The notes below the pieces were generated by a model. It saw only the letters and a program-made list of their open reading frames with translations, was not told the origin of the DNA and made no database searches. The translations under genes were made by a program, and so were the position numbers. Source: GWB2-37-7 sp049684915 (GTDB lineage: Bacteria; Bacillota; Clostridia; Lutisporales; Lutisporaceae). From it: a stretch of 31,666 nt of DNA. Numbering within the stretch: the first letter of the stretch is position 1; each line of letters starts with the position of its first letter. This document shows, in pieces, positions 7,643 to 15,502 of this stretch. The stretch covers positions 1 through 31,666 of the forward strand of contig JBAVGO010000061.1 of assembly GCA_049684915.1 (NCBI GenBank), read 5' to 3'.

Positions 7643-9133
7643 TTATGTTAATGGTTTCATAGTTGGGAATAGTATAACATCTCTTATAGAGTATGAATCC
7701 GTTAGTAACATTATGAGACGGTCAATACCTATGCCCATTCCTCCTGTTGGAGGCATTCCTACTTCTAAAGCGTTCATGAAGTCCTCATCTAATGCATAGG
7801 CTTCATCGTCACCCAATTCTCTTTCCTTGGCTTGTTGGTCAAAACGTTCACGTTGATCGATTGGGTCGTTTAATTCAGAGTATGCGTTACCAAGTTCTCT
7901 GCCATAGGCAAAGGCTTCAAATCTTTCTGTCATCGTTGGATCATCGTTCTTCTTCTTTGTAAGTGGAGAAATTTCCACTGGATAATCCATTAAAAAGGTT
8001 GGCTGAATTAAATGCTCTTCTGCAAATTTCTCAAAAGCGGCATTTAATATGTCACCTTTTGAACAGTCCTTAAGCTTTTTCTTCAACTCATCTTCTATAT
8101 GTAGTTTTTTTGCAAGCTCTCTAGCTTCTTCATTTGTCTTAACTTGGCTGAAATCTACTCCACCGTATTCCTTAACTGCATCATTCATTGTAAGTCTTCT
8201 CCATGGAGCCTTGAATTCAATTTCTGTACCTTGATAGTTTATTTTTGTTGTACCATGCACTTCCATACATATGTATTCACAAAGGCTCTCAAGAAGCTCC
8301 ATCATACCATGATAGTCTGTATAAGCTTGATAAAGCTCTATCATTGTAAATTCAGGATTATGTCTGATATCTATACCTTCATTTCTGAAGTTCTTACCCA
8401 TATCATAAACTCTTTCAAAACCACCGACAATAAGTCTCTTAAGTGGAAGCTCAGTAGCAATTCTTAAGAATAAGTCAATATCTAAAGCATTGCTGCGTGT
8501 CTCGAAAGGTCTTGCAGCAGCACCACTGGCTATAGTTGCTAGCATAGGTGTTTCAACCTCCAAGAAGCCTCTATCATCCAAGAATCTTCTGATTGCTTTT
8601 ATAATTTTAGTTCTCTTAATGAAGGTTTCCTTGACATCAGGATTAACTATAAGGTCTAGATATCTCTGTCTGTACCTTAATTCAGTATCCTTCAGACCGT
8701 GCCACTTCTCAGGTAATGGCTGAAGTGCCTTAGTAAGAAGCGTGATTTCCTTAACATGTATGGATATTTCGCCTCTTTTTGTTCTAAATGCAAAGCCTTT
8801 AATACCTACTATATCTCCTAAATCAAAAGCTTTGAAAAGTTCATACTCCGCTTCTCCTATTTCATCGGCCTTAATATAAATTTGTATTTGACCATTTCTA
8901 TCTTGTATATGACAGAAGGATGCTTTGCCCATGTCCCTAAAGGACATTATTCTTCCCGCAATAGAAACATCCTTACCCTCTAGCTCTTCAAAGTTATTTA
9001 ATATTTCATCAGAATGATGTATTACTTCATATTTTAAAATCTCGAAAGGATTTCTTCCGATACTTTTTAAGTTCTCCAGCTTTTCCCTTCTAATCCTTTG
9101 CTGTTCACTAAGATTTAATTCTTCATTTGACAT
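7643..9133 (-). CDS. lysS: Lysyl-tRNA synthetase, class II
   Basis: A 496-residue class II lysyl-tRNA synthetase, charging tRNA-Lys. The N-terminal OB-fold anticodon-binding domain (about residues 55-140) contains VSIAGRIMSFRDMGKASF. The catalytic core has motif 1 around LEVETPML, motif 2 FRNEGIDIRHNPEFTMIE and motif 3 GMPPTGGMGIGIDRL. The ERFEAFAYGRELGNAYSELNDP stretch is characteristic of LysS. Length is standard. The start has AGGGGG nine bases upstream. It lies 11 bases after greA, so the two form an operon ending at the terminator at 7589-7631. No T-box leader is visible. It corresponds to the lysS end of the B. subtilis ftsH-lysS region. Confidence 0.97.
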   Translation of the reverse strand: MSNEELNLSEQQRIRREKLENLKSIGRNPFEILKYEVIHHSDEILNNFEELEGKDVSIAGRIMSFRDMGKASFCHIQDRNGQIQIYIKADEIGEAEYELFKAFDLGDIVGIKGFAFRTKRGEISIHVKEITLLTKALQPLPEKWHGLKDTELRYRQRYLDLIVNPDVKETFIKRTKIIKAIRRFLDDRGFLEVETPMLATIASGAAARPFETRSNALDIDLFLRIATELPLKRLIVGGFERVYDMGKNFRNEGIDIRHNPEFTMIELYQAYTDYHGMMELLESLCEYICMEVHGTTKINYQGTEIEFKAPWRRLTMNDAVKEYGGVDFSQVKTNEEARELAKKLHIEDELKKKLKDCSKGDILNAAFEKFAEEHLIQPTFLMDYPVEISPLTKKKNDDPTMTERFEAFAYGRELGNAYSELNDPIDQRERFDQQAKERELGDDEAYALDEDFMNALEVGMPPTGGMGIGIDRLIMLLTDSYSIRDVILFPTMKPLT

Positions 9134-9144
9134 ACGACTTCCCC

Positions 9145-9615
9145 CTACTTACTTATCTGTAGTATTTCATATTTAATAATTCCATCAGGAACTACAATTA
9201 CAACAGTCTCCCCTACTGCTTTACCTACTAATGCCTTCCCAACAGGAGATTCATTAGATATCTTTAAATTAATTGGATCTGCTTCTGCTGAGCCTACAAT
9301 TGTATATAAAACTTCATCTCCAAACTCGATATCCTTTAACATAACTTTAGAACCAACACTAACCATATCAGTTAGTATATCCTCATCATCGATTACCTTA
9401 GCTGTTCTCAAAATGTTTTCTATTTGCATGATTCGTCCCTCTACAAAAGCCTGTTCTTTTTTGGCTTCATCATATTCAGCGTTTTCTGATATATCACCAA
9501 ATGCCAAGGCTTGCTTTATCCTATCTGCTACATCAGTTCTTTTATTCTTAAGTGAGTTTAATTCATCTTCTAGCTTTGCTAACCCTTCTATTGTTAAAAT
9601 GTTTTGCTTATTCAA
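9145..9615 (-). CDS. greA: Transcription elongation factor GreA (TTG start)
   Basis: GreA enters the RNA polymerase secondary channel and stimulates cleavage of backtracked RNA. The N-terminal coiled coil starts at LTIEGLAKLEDELNSLK and has the acidic tip in GDISENAEYDEAKKEQ, where the catalytic-site acidic residues lie. The C-terminal FKBP-like domain ends with NESPVGKALVGKAVGETVVI. The open frame runs 11 codons further upstream, but the TTG at 9615 has a perfect AGGAGG nine bases before it (9625-9630). It yields MNKQNILT... with 156 residues, the normal GreA length. The longer N-terminus, rich in Arg and Lys, is simply the ribosome binding site read as protein. It is the first gene of a greA-lysS operon. 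Confidence 0.95.
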   Translation of the reverse strand: MNKQNILTIEGLAKLEDELNSLKNKRTDVADRIKQALAFGDISENAEYDEAKKEQAFVEGRIMQIENILRTAKVIDDEDILTDMVSVGSKVMLKDIEFGDEVLYTIVGSAEADPINLKISNESPVGKALVGKAVGETVVIVVPDGIIKYEILQISK

Positions 9616-9751
9616 TGTTGCACGCCTCCTACTTGTTTTGATTTTCATATTTATTGCTTAAATTATTATATTGTAGAAACCCCTTTGGCACCTTAAAATT
9701 CTATTATACTAAAATCTCATCACGAATTTTTTAGCTGCTATCCACAATAAG

Positions 9752-9789
9752 TATCAATAATTTAAGATCTTACGTAATTGTTATTGATA
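9752..9789. repeat. 9-base inverted repeat upstream of greA
   Basis: TATCAATAA at 9752-9760 and TTATTGATA at 9781-9789 are perfect inverted copies separated by 20 bases. They lie upstream of the greA -10-like TATAAT. A regulatory role is possible but not shown. Confidence 0.35.
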
Positions 9790-9861
9790 ATATATGTTCA
9801 ATAGTCATTTTTATTCGGGGATATATTTCCACTCTATAACACGTCAAAGTGTTGATATAGC

Positions 9862-9910
9862 TTAAACAAACAAGCACCTACACCTTTGTGCAGGAGCTAC
9901 CTTTGTTTAA
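9862..9910 (-). terminator. Hairpin after the 279-residue gene, possible terminator
   Basis: TTAAACAAA (9862-9870) pairs with TTTGTTTAA (9902-9910). Inside lies a second stem GCACCTACAC/GTGCAGGAGC with two mismatches and a CTTT loop. It lies 85 bases downstream of the stop at 9996. The tail after it on the minus strand is not a clean T-run, so it may be a weak terminator or another structured RNA. Confidence 0.4.
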
Positions 9911-9995
9911 CTTATTTGTTAATTATAAAATAGTGTAATGTTAATGTCAATAGTGTATAAATATATGCATTCTACCACGGTTAAGTTAACCCCTA

Positions 9996-10835
9996 TTATT
10001 TATAATAAATATAGGGCAGATTTTTGACAAAATCTATTATGTCCAGGTTAATATTAAAATATCTAATTATGGACAAAATTTCATCATTAAAATTTATCAA
10101 TACTTTAAAGGCTGTGTCTTTATATAAATCTTTATGCCAAAGCATAATATCATCTATGCTCTCAATGTCTTTATGGCTGCTCTTCCCTAATATAATTTTA
10201 CCTTGCAGCAGTTCTCTGTAAGCATACAAATCAACCTTATCATCTATAGATAGAATGTCTGAGGTATATATTATCTTTTTAATATCCTTTGTAAATATGA
10301 TAGATACTCCCTTTTTCTCCATTAAATCATTGTGTAGCTTCCACTTAAGTTTTTCAGTTATGTATGGACTCTCATAAAACATTATATTTTCTGCCTCTTC
10401 AGATAATAAGTCGATTTTGTGACTATTTAACTCACCCATGATAAAGCCTACATTGCCTTTTAATAGATTTTCTCCACAGTCTTGGCTTTTCTTCAAAAGC
10501 ACTGCAAGTTGCTTAATAGCCTTTATCTCCGGTAACAGGTCGGAATAATGAATCTCATTCTTATGCTTAGACACATTACTAAGTGCCTTAGTTTCAAACC
10601 TTTCAACCAGAAATTTGATTTTATTTTTGTCTACCAACTCCTTTATTAATCTATATCTTTTCTTGTCAAGCTTATCCGAGTCTATAGGACAATGTAAAAT
10701 AAATATAGTGTGTTCCTCTTCACCAACAGTTATTGCAATTTTTTCTTCCACCTTTGGTGTTGAAAAAGCTGAAAGTAGCTGCGGCAGCCTGCTGTCCCGA
10801 TATACTATTACTCCTGCATTTCCCAATGACTGCAT
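9996..10835 (-). CDS. Unrecognised protein, third gene of the regulator/dehydrogenase-like cluster
   Basis: A 279-residue soluble protein that I do not recognise. It has no signal peptide or membrane segment. It is rich in Lys, Ile, Asp and Glu and poor in recognisable motifs. The predicted layout is an alternating alpha/beta first part (AGVIVYRDSRLPQLL; HTIFILHCPID) and a second part containing NVGFIMGELNSHKIDLL, GVSIIFTKDIKKIIYTSDIL and a helical C-terminus. The alternating strands and helices would suit a Rossmann-like or substrate-binding fold, but that is a guess. The ATG has a TGGAGT ribosome binding site. It is 105 bases downstream of the quinate-dehydrogenase-like gene, and a 19-base palindrome lies 26 bases before its start, so it may have its own promoter. 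It is followed by a hairpin. Confidence 0.7.
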   Translation of the reverse strand: MQSLGNAGVIVYRDSRLPQLLSAFSTPKVEEKIAITVGEEEHTIFILHCPIDSDKLDKKRYRLIKELVDKNKIKFLVERFETKALSNVSKHKNEIHYSDLLPEIKAIKQLAVLLKKSQDCGENLLKGNVGFIMGELNSHKIDLLSEEAENIMFYESPYITEKLKWKLHNDLMEKKGVSIIFTKDIKKIIYTSDILSIDDKVDLYAYRELLQGKIILGKSSHKDIESIDDIMLWHKDLYKDTAFKVLINFNDEILSIIRYFNINLDIIDFVKNLPYIYYK

Positions 10836-10860
10836 ATTAAAACAACTCCATACAATTTAC

Positions 10861-10879
10861 TTAAGACATGTTGTCTTAA
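10861..10879. promoter_or_regulatory. 19-base palindrome, candidate operator
   Basis: TTAAGACA-TGT-TGTCTTAA is a perfect inverted repeat with 8-base arms and a 3-base centre. It lies 26 bases upstream of the ATG at 10835 and between the second and third genes of the cluster. Its size suits a dimeric HTH protein, and the regulator encoded at 11884-12411 is the obvious candidate. No T-run follows on the minus strand, so it is not a terminator. Confidence 0.45.
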
Positions 10880-10940
10880 TAATAAATATTATACGAAGTT
10901 GCTCAATATTACATATTATACGTTGTTTATATAACAAATA

Positions 10941-11882
10941 TTATTTGCATACAGCTTTCTCTTCTTTTTGCTCCTGCTGTAAATACTCAACCCTTGGTTT
11001 AAAGTTTATCTTTTCTAGTAAGGACAAATAATCGTCACCCGTTATCTCTTCAACCGGTTTTCCTATTATGGCTACTAAAAGTGCCTCTATAACATTTGTA
11101 CCAAAAGATCTGCCTTCCAAATTTGGAGTAGATGTGACCAAAAGTCTTATACCACAGTCCTTAAGCCAATTAATATCCTCTTTTGTCACGGTATTGGTAA
11201 CTACTATCTTACCCTGCATTCTCTCCGGCATGTATTGCCTTATGTAAAGGAAATCCCCTGCTATTATATCACTTTCTTCAAAAAATCTATCTATCTTACC
11301 TGCTTTTCTTGTCCCACTGTTCTGATCTTTACCTGTAGGGTAAAGCATTTCAAAAGGAAGTCTGCATATTACAGGAGCTACAACACTAGCAAGTCGATCT
11401 AGTACCCTCATGGATTTTATAGGGATGTTTATACCCACAGAAACCATCAAATCACCTAAGGTAAGCTCACAGCCAACCTCTTCAAAGCCTTCAGCTAATG
11501 CATATCTATCAATAGCAGGTAGTATAAAGGCTTTCTTGCCCTTCAAACTTTCTATGTTTTCGTCTATATAATGAGGTACTTGCTTTTCTAAGGATATCTT
11601 GAGACCTGAACCATCAACCATAGGAGTCTTCTGAGCAGCAGCTCTTATAGGAAATGCATCCTTTATCTTGTATCTCCTTTTCCCTGCATTTAAATAAATA
11701 TCTATCCCGCCCATACCAAAAGCATCTACCTTACCGTCCAGCTCTTTCACTAGTTCAACTGCCTTATTTATATCACCATCAGTCCCTATTCTCTCAATTA
11801 TAAAGGTTTCACCTAGTATCTCTACCTGCGTCCTGTGATTTCTTTTAGAAGATCCTATACTTACACTTACAATATGTTTCAT
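10941..11882 (-). CDS. Quinate 5-dehydrogenase-like protein of unproven activity
   Basis: A 313-residue protein of a clostridial family usually labelled quinate 5-dehydrogenase. It starts with a strand and a Ser/Lys/Arg motif (SVSIGSSKRNHRTQVE), then FIIERIGTDGD and VDAFGMGGIDIYLNAG. KKAFILPAIDRYALAEGFEEVG and TLGDLMVSVGI follow, then GDFLYIRQYMPERMQGKIVVTNTVT and LVTSTPNLEGRSFGTNVIEALLVA. I see no standard GxGxxG NAD-binding loop, so the dehydrogenase name should be treated with caution. The alternating pattern could form two alpha/beta domains. The ATG is one base after the regulator's stop, with GGGGAAATAAT before it, so translation is probably coupled. Pairing with an HTH protein suggests that one senses a ligand or product of the other. 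Confidence 0.7.
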   Translation of the reverse strand: MKHIVSVSIGSSKRNHRTQVEILGETFIIERIGTDGDINKAVELVKELDGKVDAFGMGGIDIYLNAGKRRYKIKDAFPIRAAAQKTPMVDGSGLKISLEKQVPHYIDENIESLKGKKAFILPAIDRYALAEGFEEVGCELTLGDLMVSVGINIPIKSMRVLDRLASVVAPVICRLPFEMLYPTGKDQNSGTRKAGKIDRFFEESDIIAGDFLYIRQYMPERMQGKIVVTNTVTKEDINWLKDCGIRLLVTSTPNLEGRSFGTNVIEALLVAIIGKPVEEITGDDYLSLLEKINFKPRVEYLQQEQKEEKAVCK

Positions 11883-11883
11883 A

Positions 11884-12411
11884 TTATTTCCCCTTTAATA
11901 TCTTTAATATTTCAATTAATATGTCAATATTTATGAGTACATCTTCCTTCAATGGTGATTTCCCTATATCTATTTCTATTATTTGGTTATCCACCATGTC
12001 TTTAATTATTTTGTTTCTATAGTCTGAAGCCATAACTATGATAGTGTCATAGCTTCTAAACTTATTTATTAACTCCAGCAAATAGTTTATAAGCGACTTT
12101 CCTGTAAAGTCGTTGGCAAACACATTTCTTTCATCTTCTGACATAAGCAGATAATAGTCAACTCCATATTCCTTAAGCACCTTTTCTACTTCCTGCTTAT
12201 TTTTGATAGGAAATCCTATTGCTGCTATGCTATGACCTTTTCTTATTTCTCCTAGACCCTCAAGTCTCGATATAAAGGTTCTCTCAATGTTCATCTTTTC
12301 ACCAGTATCCGCTTGAGAAAAGCCCAAACTTCGCAGTCTGATTATCTCGTCTATACTGTCTTCAATCTTTTTTCTGCTTATAACCTTATCGCCTATTCTA
12401 ATCAAATCCAT
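11884..12411 (-). CDS. HTH transcriptional regulator with extra C-terminal domain
   Basis: A 175-residue protein. An XRE-like helix-turn-helix covers about residues 18-57 (IIRLRSLGFSQADTGEKMN, then ERTFISRLEGLGEIRKG). The remainder is not an ordinary XRE tail: IAAIGFPIKNKQEVEKVLKEYG, VDYYLLMS, YDTIIVMASDYR and NQIIEIDIGKSP read as four beta strands separated by helices, i.e. a small Rossmann-like domain that could bind a ligand. It is the first gene of a three-gene cluster and is separated by one base from the dehydrogenase-like gene. The start has an AGAGGTG ribosome binding site. A 10-base palindrome TTGTGCACAA lies about 33 bases upstream (12444-12453), a candidate autoregulatory site. Confidence 0.75.
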   Translation of the reverse strand: MDLIRIGDKVISRKKIEDSIDEIIRLRSLGFSQADTGEKMNIERTFISRLEGLGEIRKGHSIAAIGFPIKNKQEVEKVLKEYGVDYYLLMSEDERNVFANDFTGKSLINYLLELINKFRSYDTIIVMASDYRNKIIKDMVDNQIIEIDIGKSPLKEDVLINIDILIEILKILKGK

Positions 12412-12443
12412 AAGGCACCTCTATAATAATATTTATGCAAACC

Positions 12444-12453
12444 TTGTGCACAA
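12444..12453. promoter_or_regulatory. Palindrome upstream of the regulator gene
   Basis: TTGTGCACAA is a perfect 10-base palindrome 33 bases upstream of the regulator start. On the minus strand its TTGTGC could also serve as a poor -35, with TATTAT 16 bases on. Either an operator or chance; the sequence differs from the palindrome at 10861. Confidence 0.25.
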
Positions 12454-12528
12454 TATTGTATTCAATTACATTTTACATCTAAATCCATAAGCATACAACC
12501 TTATATATAAACTTTTTCAATGCATTTT

Positions 12529-12566
12529 AAAAAGACTTGCTTCGTAGATACAAAGTAAGTCCTTTT
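12529..12566 (-). terminator. Terminator of birA-coaX-dusB
   Basis: On the minus strand AAAAGGACTTACTTT pairs with AAGCAAGTCTTTTT around a 9-base loop, ending in a T-run. It begins 12 bases after the dusB stop and separates this operon from the regulator cluster. Confidence 0.85.
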
Positions 12567-12578
12567 GGAGTTGCTGTT

Positions 12579-13553
12579 CTATTTAAGCTCTATTAAGTTT
12601 GTTAAATAATTATACAATAGCGATTGCACCTCAGAGGCTTTATTCAGCTTAAAAACCTCACTCTTAACATTAGAGGAACCAGGCATACCTTTTAGATACC
12701 ATGCTAGATGCTTTCGCATTTCCTTTACTCCTATGTCTTCACCTTTTAGTTGAATGATCGTTTCCAAGTGCAACAAAGCCATCTCTATCTTTTCTTGATA
12801 GGTAGGCTCCAGCAAAAGCTTTCCGCTTCTTAAATACTCCACAGTCCTTTTAAAAATCCATGGATTACCCTCTGCTCCTCTTCCTATCATCACTGCATCA
12901 CAGCCTGTTTGCATAAGCATTGCTTTTGCGTCCTCAGGGGATGATATATCTCCATTGCCTATAACAGGAATCTTAACCGCATGTTTTACTTCTCTAATTA
13001 TGTCCCAGTCAGCTAATCCTGAGTAAAACTGCTCTCTAGTTCTTCCATGTACAGTTATTGCTTGAGCTCCATTCTGTTCAGCGATACTTGCTATTTGCAC
13101 AGCATTTATATTGTTAGCATCCCAACCTTTGCGTATCTTCACAGTTACAGGTACTGATACCGCATCAGATACCTTGCGTATTATTTCTGCCACTAGCTCG
13201 GGCTTTTGCATCAATGCACTGCCATCACCATTTTTAATTATCTTTGGTGTGGGACAACCCATGTTTATGTCGATGATGTCAGCTCCTGCTTGCTGTATCT
13301 CTACAGCTATTTCAGCCATTATATCCGGATCACTCCCAAAAATCTGAATGGCTGCTGGCTGCTCTTCTGGAGCTAAAACTAGCAATTCTCTTGTATTCTC
13401 ACTTTTATAGTACATTCCTTTTGCACTTACCATTTCCGTATATGTAAGTCCGCACTCATACTGCCTGCAAATGGTTCTATAGGGCATATCTGTTACTCCC
13501 GCCATAGGTGCTAGGAAAACATTGTTCGAGAATTTTACTTTACCTATTTGCAT
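12579..13553 (-). CDS. dusB: tRNA-dihydrouridine synthase
   Basis: A 324-residue FMN-dependent enzyme that reduces uridine to dihydrouridine in tRNA. The TIM-barrel N-terminus has the signature NNVFLAPMAGVTDMPYR. Then come QIFGSDPDIMAE, DIDINMGCPTPKIIKNGDGSALM with the catalytic Cys in MGCP, VTVKIRKGWD, ITVHGRTREQFYSG and VIGNGDISSPEDA. The C-terminal helical tRNA-binding domain has MRKHLAWYLKG. The open frame extends 13 codons upstream to 13592 and overlaps coaX. The ATG at 13553 has AGAGG eight bases before it and gives the family's usual MQIGKVKFSNN start, so it is preferred. It is the last gene of birA-coaX-dusB. Confidence 0.95.
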   Translation of the reverse strand: MQIGKVKFSNNVFLAPMAGVTDMPYRTICRQYECGLTYTEMVSAKGMYYKSENTRELLVLAPEEQPAAIQIFGSDPDIMAEIAVEIQQAGADIIDINMGCPTPKIIKNGDGSALMQKPELVAEIIRKVSDAVSVPVTVKIRKGWDANNINAVQIASIAEQNGAQAITVHGRTREQFYSGLADWDIIREVKHAVKIPVIGNGDISSPEDAKAMLMQTGCDAVMIGRGAEGNPWIFKRTVEYLRSGKLLLEPTYQEKIEMALLHLETIIQLKGEDIGVKEMRKHLAWYLKGMPGSSNVKSEVFKLNKASEVQSLLYNYLTNLIELK

Positions 13554-13575
13554 TACATCAACCTCTGTTTGGAGA

Positions 13576-14343
13576 TTATTTGTTTCTATCATATATTATT
13601 CTTAAACCTTCCAACGTAAGCAATCCGTTTACTACATCTATAGTTTCTGACTCAGAAGCAATAAGCTTAGATAAGCCACCTGTGGCAATTACCTTTGCGT
13701 TATCTGCTCCCAGTTCCTTTTTCATTCTTCTAACGATATAGTCAACCTGTCCGATATATCCATATATAACACCTGATTGAATACTTGCAATAGTGTTCTT
13801 GCATATTACACTTTCAGGCTTGATAAGCTCAACTCTAGGCAGCTTTGCCGTTTTTTCATAAAGTGCATCCATAGAAATTCTTATACCCGGTGAAATAGCT
13901 CCACCAAGATATTCCCCAGATTTAGAGATTGCACAATAGGTTGTTGCAGTTCCAAAATCTACTATTATAAGAGGTCCACCATAGATTTCAAAGCCTGCCA
14001 CTGCGTTTACTATCCTATCAGCACCTACCTCTTTTGGATTATCAATTTTAATGTTCATGCCTGTTTTTATACCTGGTCCGACAATAAGCGGTTCTCTTTT
14101 AAAATATTTTCTAGTCATATGCTCCAAGGTATACATTAGTGGTGGAACAACTGATGATATTATCAGTGCTTCCATGTCATCAAAGCTATAGTTATGGTGC
14201 ACAAAAAGCTGTTTTATTAACATACCGTACTCATCTGATGTCTTTGATGTATCTGTGGATATTCTCCAGAAATCTAACAGCTTCTCGTCTCTATAGAGTC
14301 CAAGAACTGTATTGGTATTACCAACATCAATTACTAAAATCAT
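13576..14343 (-). CDS. coaX: Type III pantothenate kinase
   Basis: A 255-residue CoaX, catalysing the first step of coenzyme A synthesis (pantothenate to phosphopantothenate). It is an ASKHA-fold kinase: MILVIDVGNTNTVLGLY (phosphate 1), VGADRIVNAVAGFE near residue 100, IIVDFGTATTYCAI (phosphate 2) and VIATGGLSKLI (adenosine motif). An ATG three codons upstream (14352) touches the GGAGG sequence directly, so the ATG at 14343, nine bases from it, is the better start and gives the family's typical N-terminus. It lies 23 bases after birA and 22 bases before dusB. CoA supply is relevant to the acyl-CoA operon upstream, but coaX is in this position in Bacillus as well. Confidence 0.95.
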   Translation of the reverse strand: MILVIDVGNTNTVLGLYRDEKLLDFWRISTDTSKTSDEYGMLIKQLFVHHNYSFDDMEALIISSVVPPLMYTLEHMTRKYFKREPLIVGPGIKTGMNIKIDNPKEVGADRIVNAVAGFEIYGGPLIIVDFGTATTYCAISKSGEYLGGAISPGIRISMDALYEKTAKLPRVELIKPESVICKNTIASIQSGVIYGYIGQVDYIVRRMKKELGADNAKVIATGGLSKLIASESETIDVVNGLLTLEGLRIIYDRNK

Positions 14344-14366
14344 TTTACTCATCCTCCCGATTAAGT

Positions 14367-15356
14367 TTATATATATCCTTCTAATCCTCTTACAGATACC
14401 TCTCCTGATATAATCTCCTTAATAGTCCCATCCTCAAGCTGTATTAGCAGCTGTCCCTCGTCTGAAATATCCAGAACCTTACCTTTAAACTGTGCTTTGC
14501 TACTTATTACACTTACCGCTCTCCCTATAACAGCCGATTTCTCTCTGTATTCAGAGATAAATTGACTTATGCTGCCTGTCTTAAGAAATGCTTTATAATA
14601 AGTCTCAAAATAATTTAGTATGTCTTTTACTAAGCTCTTCCGTGAAACATTAATACCTTTTTCTATTTTAATAGAGGTTGCAATGGAACGCAGTTCCTCA
14701 GGGAACTCTGCTTTATCAAGGTTTACATTTATTCCTATACCGATTATCAAATAATTTATCTCATCTAACTCTGCACTCATTTCTGTTAAAATGCCACATA
14801 GCTTCTTACCATTATATACTATATCATTTGGCCATTTAATTTTGGCATCTAAACCACAAGTCTGCATAATAGCACTGTTTACGGCACAGGCTGTCAAAAG
14901 TGTCACTTTAGCAGCTTGAGAAGGGCTAATATTGGGTTTTAGCATTATAGTCATCCAAATACCCTTGTCCTTTGGCGATGTCCACGTACGTCCTAATCTT
15001 CCCTTGCCTTTAAGCTGTTCATCAGCAAGTATAACAGTGCCATCACAAAAACCTTGTTCAGCTATTCTTTTTGCATATAGATTTGTTGAGTCCACCTTTT
15101 CCAGAAAAACAATTTTACAACCTACAAACTCAGTATTTAGTCCTTCCTTTATCTCGTAAGGCAATAAGCTATCAGGACTTTTTAGCAATTTATAACCCTT
15201 CTTCGTTTGAGAGTCTATAACATAACCCATAGCCTTTAGCTGATTTATATATTTCCAAACAGCGGTTCTAGAAACTTGAAGCTTGATGCTCAATTCCTCG
15301 CCTGATAAGTAGTCCTCTGTATGATTTTTGAGTTCTCTTAGTATTTCGTCTCTCAT
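14367..15356 (-). CDS. birA: Bifunctional biotin-protein ligase / biotin operon repressor
   Basis: A 329-residue BirA of the group with a DNA-binding domain. The N-terminal winged helix is at about residues 1-60 (LSGEELSIKLQVSRTAVWKYINQLKAMGY). The ligase domain has VDSTNLYAKR, then the biotinyl-AMP loop KGKGRLGRTWTSPKDKGIWMT and the KWPNDIVYNGKKLCGIL motif with the catalytic Lys. A C-terminal SH3-like domain ends with EDGTIKEIISGEVSVRGL. It attaches biotin to carrier proteins and represses biotin genes. It lies directly downstream of the biotin-dependent decarboxylase operon, whose gamma subunit is the obvious substrate. A terminator separates the two. The start has AAGGGG upstream. A 13-base palindrome TTTAGTAACTAAA at 15373-15385 lies just before the gene. 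Confidence 0.95.
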   Translation of the reverse strand: MRDEILRELKNHTEDYLSGEELSIKLQVSRTAVWKYINQLKAMGYVIDSQTKKGYKLLKSPDSLLPYEIKEGLNTEFVGCKIVFLEKVDSTNLYAKRIAEQGFCDGTVILADEQLKGKGRLGRTWTSPKDKGIWMTIMLKPNISPSQAAKVTLLTACAVNSAIMQTCGLDAKIKWPNDIVYNGKKLCGILTEMSAELDEINYLIIGIGINVNLDKAEFPEELRSIATSIKIEKGINVSRKSLVKDILNYFETYYKAFLKTGSISQFISEYREKSAVIGRAVSVISSKAQFKGKVLDISDEGQLLIQLEDGTIKEIISGEVSVRGLEGYI

Positions 15357-15372
15357 GGTATTATCCCCTTAA

Positions 15373-15385
15373 TTTAGTAACTAAA
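15373..15385. promoter_or_regulatory. 13-base palindrome in the birA leader
   Basis: TTTAGT-A-ACTAAA, with perfect 6-base arms, lies 17 bases upstream of the birA start. It does not match the known long BirA operator, in which half-sites are separated by about 15 bases. It may be an unrelated operator or chance. Confidence 0.25.
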
Positions 15386-15461
15386 CAAAGTTATTTGGAC
15401 TACAATTATATATTAATATATTTTATAAGAATTTCAAAGTCTTAGTTTAATCAAGCGTATG

Positions 15462-15489
15462 AAAATAGCAGATGCTCTTGCATCTGCTA
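15462..15489 (-). terminator. Terminator of the methylmalonyl-CoA operon
   Basis: On the minus strand TAGCAGATG pairs with CATCTGCTA around CAAGAG, followed by TTTTC. It lies 14 bases after the stop of the decarboxylase beta subunit gene and marks the operon's end. Confidence 0.85.
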
Positions 15490-15502
15490 TACTAGTTATA
15501 AA

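Larger units (their letters stand above)
9616..9995. other. Gene-free 380-base stretch with inverted repeats
   Basis: No gene is seen. The stretch holds the greA leader (with a minus-strand TATAAT at 9703-9708 that lacks a good -35), a 9-base inverted repeat TATCAATAA/TTATTGATA (9752-9760 and 9781-9789) and a structured hairpin at 9862-9910. The rest is A/T-rich with no further signal. Confidence 0.55.

Noticed and set aside
10923..10937. TTGTTTATATAACAA as another Rex site
   Set aside because: The half-sites are three bases too close for the 18-base Rex motif, so it is treated as a chance A/T-rich palindrome.
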